Assembly (NCBI GenBank): GCA_022495005.1
Contig: JAGYXB010001356.1
Location: 248,001-312,000, forward strand
Reading direction: 5' to 3'
Origin: Rhyacophila brunnea
Lineage: Eukaryota; Arthropoda; Insecta; Trichoptera; Rhyacophilidae
DNA length: 64,000 nt
Shown: piece by piece, positions 56,243 to 64,000 of the stretch
Position numbering within the stretch: the stretch's first letter is position 1
Layout: each line of letters begins with the position of its first letter
The notes under the pieces: model-generated
Databases searched by the model: none
Told to the model about the DNA's origin: nothing
What the model saw: the letters and a program-made list of their open reading frames with translations, nothing else
Translations under genes and position numbers: made by a program

Positions 56243-56658
56243 CTTTGGGCCAGTGTTGCCATATTTTGAAAGTGGAATTATAGTACAGAGCCTCCAAAAT
56301 TATAGTATTTGGGGATAACATATAGTACGCGTTGTCATCTGTTGAAAATGAAAATTTTCCCAATTTTTCATAGTCGGCTCGTTTTTATTAGGAGAAATAT
56401 TTCGCCGCCGGCCGCATGTTCCCTATTTTTCATAGTCGACTTGTTTTTTTTAGGAAAAATATTTCGCCGCGGGCCGCAGATTTCCGAATTTTCGAAGACC
56501 ACTCGATTGCGAAATGGCAAATGGAAAATTATAGTACTTCTATATTAAATTATAGTACGTTGGGCGTACTATACCTATTTATATCGTACATAGTACGCGG
56601 ACCAAAATTATAGTACAAATACTATAATTATAGTACGGTTGGCAACACTGCTTTGGGC
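56243..56658. mobile_element. 400-bp hAT-type MITE with perfect 8-bp duplication
   Basis: The element lies at 56251-56650, starting cagtgttgcca and ending tggcaacactg. The 8-bp duplication ctttgggc is at 56243-56250 and 56651-56658. The interior has a ~66-bp tandem duplication (tttttcatagtcg, aaatatttcgccgc in both units, 56353-56480) and many ttatagtac words clustered near both ends, possible transposase binding sites. The 65-79 codon frames inside come from the duplication. Confidence 0.92.
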
Positions 56659-56992
56659 CCATGTTGATTGCCGGTTATAGTACTTATAAAATAGAAACAC
56701 TTCCGGTTTTAGTATTTATTCAGAGTTTACAGAGATTAATCAACAATAACAAGATAAGATGACTTCCTCGACCGAATAACCAGATGAATTTGCCAAGGGA
56801 TCAGTTCCGTTCAGGTAGGCATCACATTTGAAAACTAGATACCACACTTATCACTAGAAACGAATCTCGATAGTGTAAGGAGCTTAGTCTCAAAATAGAG
56901 GACATGCATGGTCAAAATGGTCAGAGCTAATCATACTAAACTGACGGACTGTATGACTGTGAGAGATATTATCAATTTCGGAGTCAACAAAG

Positions 56993-57182
56993 GGTTAAAT
57001 CCGAATCCGTTTATATAGTGCTTGCGACGTCTAGTCAATGGGCAGCGCCATCTATGGGTCTTTTTTCGAAGTTATGCCGCTGTATATAAAGTTAAATTCT
57101 AATCTGTCCACATAGCGCTTGCGATGTCCAGTCAATGGGCAGCGTCATCTATGTGTCTCTTATCGATGTTATGCGTGCTACA
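56993..57182 (+). repeat. tandem duplication, ~95-bp units
   Basis: gtgcttgcgacgtctagtca, atgggcagcgccatctatg, gttatgccg in unit 1 recur as gcgcttgcgatgtccagtca, atgggcagcgtcatctatg, gttatgcgtg in unit 2. Confidence 0.8.
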
Positions 57183-57202
57183 TTATTTATTTTAAGATCA
57201 TT

Positions 57203-57224
57203 TTTATATATATATATATATATA
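57203..57224 (+). repeat. TA microsatellite
   Basis: About ten TA units. Similar shorter runs are at 51.67 and 39.55 kb. Confidence 0.85.
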
Positions 57225-58008
57225 TTGTTTTGAGGAGGTTGGTATATATCGTTTGATATAAATAGATATTGGGATGATACCCAAAAAGTTACCCACTCCT
57301 TATAATGAAGATTGACAAGTGATGCAAAAAACAACCAAATTTACGATACAAATTAATACGACATAATATATATTATATAGAATATAAAACGTAGTAATAT
57401 AAATAAACATAATATATACAATATAATATATATATTAAAGGAATAGATCAAGTAGAGATAATAATTATTCCGCTTGATAATAAAAATAATAAAGTCCTTT
57501 CAAATATCAACCAAGTGAAAAAAAACGTCCCATCGAACTCGTCGTACAGTATTTAGGTAGGTATTTTTTATGTTTATTTACCCAAAAAGAGAAAAAAAAA
57601 CGAAATTGAGACAGCAGAGCCCGAATAATGTTTGTGTGTTTAGAAAAAAAAGCTTTAATTGGGATACTACGTAAAAGTAAACTTAACTATTATACATTTC
57701 ACTTGAAAACATCAAAGGTTTTCAAATGTTTCCAGTGATTCATTATAACATTTTTTTATAAAAATATATTTTCATATCACTATTATAAACAACTATCGAA
57801 TAGTAATCGTGTTTTGTGTTTTGATTTTAATAATGTTCAAATATTGTTTTTTGTAGTTTTTTTGTATAGATTGGTACAATCCGTGACCCGTGAAAATCGA
57901 CTTTGCTTTTCTGACTTTAGGCATTTACGCAAAAATAGAATGTGTCTATGGGTGGATATTTCAGGTGTGCTTATATTATGATGGGTTAATAGTTTCTTTC
58001 GATCATGT

Positions 58009-58210
58009 CCGATCCTAATAGGATCATATATGGGCCACCACAGAGTAGAGGTTTGTATTAATAGATTCTGTTTTTTACGAGAAATGGATGTCAGCCACTT
58101 GCTCAACCTATATGGTCCATACCCTGATAGACACAAATTGAAAAAAAAACAATATGTGTACTTACCCACTGCATTATAGTCCAACGCTTAAGCCGCGCGG
58201 CCACCGTGGG
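58009..58210 (-). mobile_element. SINE family B, minus copy without B-box
   Basis: It is well conserved at both ends (catgtccgatcctaatagg; ccgcgcggccaccgtggg) and in the body. A precise ~28-bp gap between cttac and ccactgcattata removes the B-box and T-arm. Without a B-box this copy cannot have a complete internal pol III promoter. The 115-codon minus frame through it is a by-product. Confidence 0.82.
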
Positions 58211-58843
58211 TGTCAAATTTAAGGGTTAAAAGTAGTCATGAAAAATCAGTCAATTAAATTTGAACATAATTCTTTGCGTCAATTATATTATGTCATGTTT
58301 CGTTCTTACTGAGTGGACTATTCGAGTCATGGATACAAAAAATTCACAATTTTTTTTTTGTACGAATCCGAGGGCTCGATAATTTTCCGAAAACATTAAT
58401 GTATTCATCAAATTTTATGTATATTTTATAAAAAATAGCTATGAGTATTAGATTTTTTTTTATGTGGCCTACCTCAGATGGTCAAATCATTTTTTTCCAC
58501 GGGACGGAGCGATAATCTCGGGAATTTCATGAACCGGAGCTGAGCTCCGATGCGCTTAGGTCCATTACGAGCCTTGGAGTCTTCAGAGCATTGACAAAGT
58601 TCTCTATGACTCGTTCATATGTTCAGAACATTCACAAAAGTAGTTGGCTAGATGGAAACGTAGCTTTTAGCCATCACACCTGAATTCAGTATGACGCGTA
58701 CGCTTAACGGCTGGTTTACGACTGTTTCACAGGCAACTTTTTACTCAGATGTCTCAAGTCAGTCGTACATGAACGAAAAGAAAATTAAATAATGAACTAT
58801 CAAGAAATAGACCCTGTTTGAATACTAAATCGCATAGGACATT

Positions 58844-58915
58844 GTAGTTCAAAGCGTAAGGCACCGGTTTCTTATACCGGAGGTTCCTGGTTCGACTATC
58901 GGTAAAGGAAAATAC
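58844..58915 (+). repeat. tRNA-Lys-like sequence, degenerate
   Basis: The anticodon arm is good: ccggt/accgg stem with loop ttcttat (anticodon CTT, Lys). The D-arm region has tagttcaaagcgtaagg and the T-arm has ggttcgact. T-stem pairing is broken (cctgg against atcgg) and the acceptor stem is not convincing. A tRNA pseudogene or SINE head is more likely than a working tRNA. Confidence 0.42.
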
Positions 58916-58916
58916 A

Positions 58917-59284
58917 TAACGCCTCCGTATCCGGAAACGTATGCAGATCGCCGTATCACACTTCACCGTGAAATATTGTAACAGAAATATATGATGGTCG
59001 TAAATTATTAAAGACCGTCGAACCTCTTTGGATCGTATAGCATTGAGATAAAATTCATGTCTAAATAAAACACGGTTCTTGTCGGTTTACAGGAAGCCAG
59101 CGGCAAACAAATTTTGAAAATAGCTCATATACTGGATTATTTGTTAGGTTAGGTTAGGTTTTCATTCTTGAATTCATGAATTTAGATGACCATAATTATA
59201 GTATGCGGTCATTTCTTTCCGACACGAAAGCTCACGGTAAATTGTGCGGTGGTGAAATGTAATACGTACAATTTACATGTAACC
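58917..59284. mobile_element. Mutator-like inverted-repeat element, copy 4
   Basis: The element lies at 58926-59284, with cgtatccggaaacg at the left and ttacatgtaacc at the right. The interior matches the copies at 29.6-30.4 kb (cacggttcttgtcgg, acaggaagccagcggc, ttcttgaattcatg) and has a TTAGG-like run at about 59.145-59.16 kb. The left flank taacgcctc (58917-58925) reappears exactly at 59439-59447, beyond a MITE inserted directly next to the right end. Confidence 0.82.
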
Positions 59285-59441
59285 TAATGCCGGGGCCACA
59301 CCGGCAACAAGTCGCGCGACAACTCGTTAAATTTTACGATAATTATCATAATTGCTTAAGAAATTTTACGATAATTATCATGCTTATCGTAAAATTTAAC
59401 GAGTTGTCGCGCGACTTGTTTTCGGTGTGGCCGCACTTTAA
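59285..59441. mobile_element. 151-bp palindromic MITE inserted in a target duplication
   Basis: The element lies at about 59288-59438 with TAA on both sides. The arms match almost perfectly over ~50 bp: ggccacaccg, acaagtcgcgcgacaactcg, ttaaattttacgataa. The middle repeats aaattttacgataattatca once more. A 3-bp TAA duplication suits PIF/Harbinger, but this is only an inference. It separates copy 4 of the Mutator-like family from its duplication. Confidence 0.82.
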
Positions 59442-59447
59442 CGCCTC

Positions 59448-59860
59448 ATGTTTGGGTATTTATAGTATTACTTCACTGCTGGTACTACTACACTAATATT
59501 TTACTACTATCATAATACTTTGACTGGTCGTCGTGTCGTGTTAAGTGTTAAAAATCTCTTACCGTTTCGGTGAAATTGTGAACAACGTGTAGCAGTTCGA
59601 AGAATCTGTTTCATTGATGTCAGTAACGAATAGTAAAGTTCAAGACCATCATTTATTTCAATCAATGAAGGTCATTACTCTCAAAAACAATGCACATCTA
59701 AAGAAGCCAGACTATTATAAATACACAGACAGTCTCCACTAATAAAACACTTACATTCCTTGTTAATTATTTTTTATTACTGTCGTTGCAGAAACACTGC
59801 CCATAAACAGTTAGAACAAGTTTTCATTAAGACTGTCTAACAATTCTATTAAAAGTTTGA
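59448..59860. other. stretch without recognised features
   Basis: No repeat or gene was identified. It may be flanking intronic or intergenic DNA. Confidence 0.35.
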
Positions 59861-59861
59861 A

Positions 59862-60020
59862 CCCTGTTCTGTTTTGTTTCAGGGAATAATGACTTTTTTT
59901 ATCGGAGACAATTGGGCGAATAAAAAAATCTATGTTTATTTTTTCACAGCGAGAAATCGTGTTTTGTCAATCTCAATAAAATATAGTCTAAAAAAATGCA
60001 TATTCGTTAACGAGGTAACG
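59862..60020 (+). other. weak candidate exon (132 nt, open frame)
   Basis: tgttctgttttgtttcag ends at 59882, a good acceptor, and aacgag/gtaacg at 60014 is a weak donor. The 132 nt between are open in the phase-0 frame (44 codons, beginning GIMTFFIGDNWANKK). The content is Lys/Ile/Phe-rich as expected from random AT-rich DNA, so support is low. Confidence 0.2.
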
Positions 60021-60029
60021 TTTTCTGAA

Positions 60030-60156
60030 TTAAGTTGAAATGTTCAACGAAGAACTCGTCATTTGATTCAATGTTACACGAACTCATGTTTCACGTACTG
60101 CGGCGCACGAATAAGTGTCCCACGATGAACTGCATACGTACAACTTACACGTAACC
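60030..60156. mobile_element. Mutator-like element, right arm only
   Basis: It has ttcaacgaagaactcgtcat, tgtttcacgtactgcggcgc, acgaataagtgtcccacgat, gaactgcatacgtac and the end gtaacc at 60156, matching the right arm at 30.86-30.98 kb. The left arm is absent. Confidence 0.74.
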
Positions 60157-60476
60157 CTAATTATCAGGGTAGATAAGTATTTCAGATATTAGAGTTTCAC
60201 ATTCTTAAATCTAACTAACACTAAAAGTATTAATAAAAATAAAGAAATATTAATATAATATATTAAAATAGTAATAATAAATTATTTAAGAATAATACCT
60301 CAAGGAATGTTGAAAAATTGTATGTAGAATTAACGATTTCATATCAAGTCAATTTATGAAAATCGGTCACCGCTGCATTTGTTTTCGTTCAATCTTCAAT
60401 TAATTAAGGCAATATGTCCACATAATTATATTATATTTGATAAAATATAGTTCAATGTATTTTATTGTTGTAAGTA

Positions 60477-60624
60477 AAGATGGCTAAAAGTATTAAAAGA
60501 ATGCATTGGCATCGTGTTCTGATATATTCTAAAAGTTTCAAATGTCTAACTAGTCGGGAAGTTAGTTGAAAATTGATTGCAAGATTTGTATTTTAAACAA
60601 CCACCGGACAAACAAGAATACGAC
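60477..60624 (+). repeat. dispersed ~480-bp repeat, copy 4 (3' third)
   Basis: It has agatggctaaaagtatt, gtgttctgatatattc, ctaactagtcggg and ccggacaaacaagaatacg. The 5' two-thirds are missing. Confidence 0.72.
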
Positions 60625-60824
60625 CATTCAGATACTCCAGACAAGGGGTTCTGATACAAAATTCTTGCAAAATATAATAATCTCCGTTGTAAGTGATACA
60701 AACAATCTGAAAACGTCATCAGTCCATTCCTCGTAGTCATCATTCTAAAGCCTAAAATTGGCATGCCGTACTTAGTCAATACTTTATTTTACCCCATTGT
60801 AAAATCCTAATCGTATATCCTAAT

Positions 60825-61231
60825 GGTATGGAAGTATGGACGCTAAACCAAGAGATGTTACGAAGACTTGAAGCTTACGAGATGTGGCTGTATAGACGCA
60901 TCCTCAAAATTCCTGACCGGCTTGCCAATGTTGAAGTTCTCATTCGAATGAGGAAGGACCGAGAAGTTCTACTTAGTATCAAAACCAGGAAACTACAGTA
61001 CCTTGGCCTCATTATGAGAGGACAAAAGTACAGCATTCCCGAACTTGTCATTCAAGGAAAGATCAACGGTAAGCGTAGCAGAGGACGGCGCCGCATTTTG
61101 TGGCTTAAGAACCTCCGTGATTGGTACGAGTGCAGCTCCACTGAACTATTCCGGGTAGCAGACGACAAAGATAAGACCGCCTTGATGGTGGCCGACCTCC
61201 GCTAGGGGATGGCACAATAAGAAGAAGAATC
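60825..61231 (+). pseudogene. RTE-like LINE C-terminal frame
   Basis: A 125-codon frame (60828-61205) reads MEVWTLNQEMLRRLEAYEMW, YRRILKIP, RKLQYLGLIMRGQKY, RSRGRRRILWLKNLRDW, SSTELFRVADDKDK and MVADLR, the region following the reverse transcriptase core in a very common arthropod RTE-like element (endonuclease-reverse transcriptase proteins). After the stop comes gggatggcacaataagaa with an AAG tail, the usual 3' end. It is open but lacks the endonuclease and polymerase, so it is a 5'-truncated, inactive insertion. The apparent ATG is internal to the original protein. The relic at 32.8-33.2 kb is its sister. Confidence 0.78.
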
Positions 61232-61239
61232 TTATATCA

Positions 61240-61940
61240 ATAAATACGGAAAGATTAATATTATCTTGTAGCGACATTAAGATTACGTTTTTAAAAATTA
61301 TTGTGTTAATTAACCGTGTTCTAAAAAGTTAAACAATAAAAACCCGTTCAATCTTTGAAAAGGCTTTAACTATTTTATTGTTTTTGTTGTCTCTCGGTAG
61401 CACTGTTTTGTGTGTTTTTATATTCTAAATAAATTAAGAGAGACGTTAAAAACTTTTTTTTATTCCTTCAGTTAAGTTTTTAAAAAGGAGCGAGCTTTTT
61501 TTTAAGATGCAAACTTTAACAATAAAAGTTTTGCATAAATATCTAGTGAATGCAATAATCTACTGTGGAAATTCGTTTATGTGTCTTTTTATTATCTACA
61601 TAATACAAAATAAATAATAATTTAATTATATTTTTTTGTATAATTTTTATGTATTATAATTCTAACAGTCAGTGGGAGTCTTTACCCGTAAGGCAACCAG
61701 TCACATTTTCAGTAAATCTGCATTGATAACTTTTAATTTAAATATTCAATACGCATCTTAAAACATATTATTCTCTAAACTCTATCTCTAGAGATGTATA
61801 TATATTTAGCGATGCATTATATATTCTGTTTTTTAAATTCTATTTTATTGTTTATTTTGTATTTTTTTTTTAATTATTGTTGTTGTTTTTTTTTCTTTTG
61901 TATAAAACTATTTTTTGCTTTGCTTTTTTTTCTCTAACTT
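61240..61940. other. AT-rich stretch, nothing recognised
   Basis: No gene. The part at 61.67-61.73 kb (cagtgggagtctttacccg) may belong to the LINE tail that follows. Confidence 0.35.
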
Positions 61941-61947
61941 AAGTACT

Positions 61948-62035
61948 TTTTATTCTAAATGTCATGTTGTGAACGTCCTGAATTAATAGTTTGTTATGTA
62001 CTCAACGTGTCTTTTTTAAATAAATAAATAATTAA
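61948..62035 (+). repeat. LINE 3' tail fragment
   Basis: ctaaatgtcatgttgtgaac, then a short AT-rich spacer and a taaa microsatellite, parallel to 53.47-53.55 kb. Confidence 0.45.
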
Positions 62036-62039
62036 AATT

Positions 62040-62825
62040 AACTAAAAAAATAAAAATAAACATATACTTATTGATCATTTTGAATGATAGTTAATCAGTA
62101 AAATGTTTCAAATGCCTTTATCTGATTTGAAGGGATAATTAATTCTCAACCAATTGTAGTAAATATACTAAATATCGACATATTATAAAAAAGTCGCCGT
62201 ATTTTCCGACTTGAATTATTAATAATTTATTTCGGCAGGATAACCTTTCGCAAAGTTTGCCGTAAGTATAACACATTATTTATTTCGTTTTTATATGGTT
62301 ACATGTAACATCAAAATTTCCATATAACTTTTCAATAAACTATTCAAAACTATTATTACGTCAAATTTGACAACGCCGCCTAACGCATAAACTATTCCTC
62401 GCCGCTTTCCATACTCGCTTGCATACTTTATGAGCTCACGCGAGGAAACACATTTTTGCACATAGGTAAACAGCTTATATATTGATTTTCCTTTTCCGTG
62501 AGATATTCATTTCTTATATCTGTTTATTGTTTACAACCGTGCCAATAAAAAACACGGTTTTCCTTTTTCGGTATATTTATAGACACGATATTCGGTTTTA
62601 TTGTTTTGCGTGCGCGCATAATACGCCGTAAACCGTGTTTAACTATGTAATGAAATCACACAATATTTCTTCCAGTGGTTTCCTGTTAAAACAAAACCTT
62701 TTCAAATAAACTGCAAATCATTCTTTCATCTTAAAAATATTGTCTTAAGTTATTTTATGTAAAATAAGAAAAAGAAAATCAATTCTTAAGGCAGGTAGTG
62801 AAAAACAAACGAAAATCTTACTTAC
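62040..62825. other. probable single-copy DNA
   Basis: No repeat match. A GC-richer block at 62.36-62.64 kb contains gcgtgcgcgcataatacgcc and repeated acacggtt/aaccgtg words but no reading frame of note. Confidence 0.35.
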
Positions 62826-62857
62826 TATCGACCGAATGTTCTTGATATAATTTGAGT

Positions 62858-63275
62858 TTAAATTCTAATGGATTAAAATTCTGTACTATTCCATTTGAGT
62901 CGTTTTTTGCGACCCGGGTTTCGCCTTTCGGCATCTATACACTGACAATGAATAATATTAACGTATTAACTCTAACTTATATAACAAATCAATACAATAA
63001 AGTAGATAAAAACTAAACAAATTAAATTTAATTATGAATAGTTGAAGTGTTTGTAAAAATCTCCTACCTTATCAATATAATACACTCGATAAGCTTATAA
63101 TAAATCGTTAAAACCTAATAATAGAATAAGTAATTATAAACAATAAAAATACTACACTCAAGAGGTGTGAAATCGTCCATTCCGCGAACCGTCCATTGCG
63201 AAACCCGGGTCGCAAAACGACTCAAATGTAATATGTAGTACAAAGCTTAAATACATTGGAAAACCTTACTTATAT
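62858..63275. mobile_element. fold-back element with ~70-bp arms
   Basis: The left arm ctaatggattaa, tgtact, catttgagtcgtttt, gcgacccgggtttcgc is matched in inverse by the right arm gcgaaacccgggtcgc, aaaacgactcaaatg, gtagtaca, atacattgg. The spacer is AT-rich. The outer limits and target duplication are not resolved. Fragments of the left arm occur at 1.6 and 29.5 kb. Confidence 0.66.
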
Positions 63276-63398
63276 GCTTTAGAGACGGAAATATAGTGAT
63301 GCCTAAAAATCGTTAGATACTAAAACGAATATTATATACCCAATTAAATTAGCTCAATTTTAAGTTGATTTGAACGAAAAATCACTATCTTAGTTATT

Positions 63399-63600
63399 AA
63401 GTCGTAATTAAGTAAGGCGCAAGTGGTCAATTATTGGTAAAACACATTGGCCGAAATCCGATGGATGCGAGTTCCAGTCCCACTCGGCAACGTATTTTTT
63501 TATAGTAGGTATATGTCTGAGATATTTTCTTCAAATTTAAATAAAAAATGTTACATTCTCAAATCTTGTGAATTATTCGTCGAAAAAAAAAATATTATTA
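63399..63600 (+). mobile_element. tRNA-headed repeat, complete single unit
   Basis: It begins gtcgtaattaagtaaggcgc with a caagtgg A-box region, has ggatgcgagttccagtccc (B-box region), then gtatttttttatagtaggta, a body, and the tail gttacattctcaaatcttg, gaattattcgtcg. It shows head and tail in one orientation, about 200 bp. This is the best model for one arm of the palindromic copies at 9.3, 23.3 and 51.9 kb. Confidence 0.66.
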
Positions 63601-63609
63601 AAACTTATT

Positions 63610-64000
63610 ATTCCACTGTAATAATTTATTAAGAATAAATTATTTCAGTGGAATATTTTAAACTTAAATTTGCGCAGACTGTGATTTCTTATAGTTCGTA
63701 CGAATTGCATAGGGCGTATTTAATTATTGTTACCGATAGGTACTATTTCCAACTGCTCTTACATAAAGACGTTAGCATCGTATTCTTTCACTCGTCGTCG
63801 TTCCAACTACGTCATATTGTCTGACAAAGCCTCATTAATATATCCTACTTAGTATGTACTAGTGATTGCCCAGAAATTATATTCTTTTTATAATTAAATT
63901 TATTGTTCGATTTTCTGGCGCGCGCTTCTCAACCCGCGTCATTGTTTCAAGTACGTTATTGTCAAGAGGTTTCTTTTGAGAAAACTGAAGAAAAGAAAAA
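63610..64000. other. window end, nothing recognised
   Basis: AT-rich sequence with a small inverted pair (attccactgtaata and its inverse near 63.61-63.65 kb). No gene signal. Confidence 0.35.

Noticed and set aside
57837..58184. 115-codon minus frame
   Set aside because: It runs through a minus-strand SINE and its tail; no domain.

Overview
Organism: an AT-rich, gene-poor piece of an animal genome, most likely an insect and probably Lepidoptera. The support is indirect. There are TTAGG-type repeats, several tRNA-derived SINE families, 3' ends of RTE-like and Jockey-like LINEs with short microsatellite tails, many hAT, Tc1/mariner, Harbinger-like and Mutator-like short elements, and long AT-rich single-copy stretches. 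Nothing looks bacterial or viral. No intact host protein-coding gene, no rRNA and no convincing functional tRNA gene was found, so the window reads as intergenic DNA or one or more large introns. Most open frames over 60 codons lie inside repeats or are chance frames. || Layout. 0-5 kb: hAT transposase pseudogene (about 2.2-2.9 kb) and a Harbinger-like MITE (3.05-3.53 kb). 5-12 kb: a dispersed ~480-bp repeat, a hAT MITE with perfect 8-bp duplication (6.06-6.62 kb) abutting a TA-flanked MITE, a Jockey-like LINE end (7.3-7.9 kb), two tandem SINEs one of which is split by a 172-bp MITE (8.1-8.7 kb), and several tRNA-headed repeats. 12-17.7 kb: mariner-type transposase relic, long unannotatable DNA, and a 347-bp element with ~125-bp inverted repeats (17.3-17.65 kb). 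18.5-20.7 kb: three minus-strand LINE relics. 21-24.7 kb: SINE-like units, another ~480-bp repeat, and a tRNA-headed palindrome carrying a nested MITE. 25-29.5 kb: mostly unique DNA. 29.5-31 kb: a cluster of three long-inverted-repeat elements. 31.1-31.2 kb: the best host-gene signal, a 50-nt candidate exon starting with a juxtaposed 3'/5' splice site (recursive-splice type). 31.6-42.1 kb: SINEs, an RTE relic, a TTA-flanked MITE in TTAGG repeats, an 884-bp hAT element, two ~440-bp direct repeats 1 kb apart, and a 912-bp hAT element inserted in a SINE. 42-52.7 kb: sparse LINE and SINE pieces, a candidate minus-strand exon at 47.1 kb, nested MITEs at 50.2-51.0 kb and a nested palindrome at 52.3-52.6 kb. 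53-64 kb: LINE 3' ends, a 400-bp hAT MITE with perfect 8-bp duplication, more Mutator-like elements, an RTE C-terminal frame at 60.8 kb and two fold-back or tRNA-headed elements at 62.8-63.6 kb. || How the parts relate: the transposase and reverse-transcriptase relics all look dead (stops, frameshifts, truncation), and most copies are non-autonomous. Nesting gives a local history: MITEs entered SINEs (8.5 kb, 23.1 kb), a hAT entered a SINE (41-42 kb), a ~600-bp segment split a tRNA-headed repeat (10.2-10.8 kb), and a MITE entered the target duplication of a Mutator-like element (59.3 kb). The most notable systems are a Mutator-like fold-back family with exact 9-bp target duplications, a palindromic family built around tRNA-like heads, and the recursive-splice-like exon at 31.15 kb.
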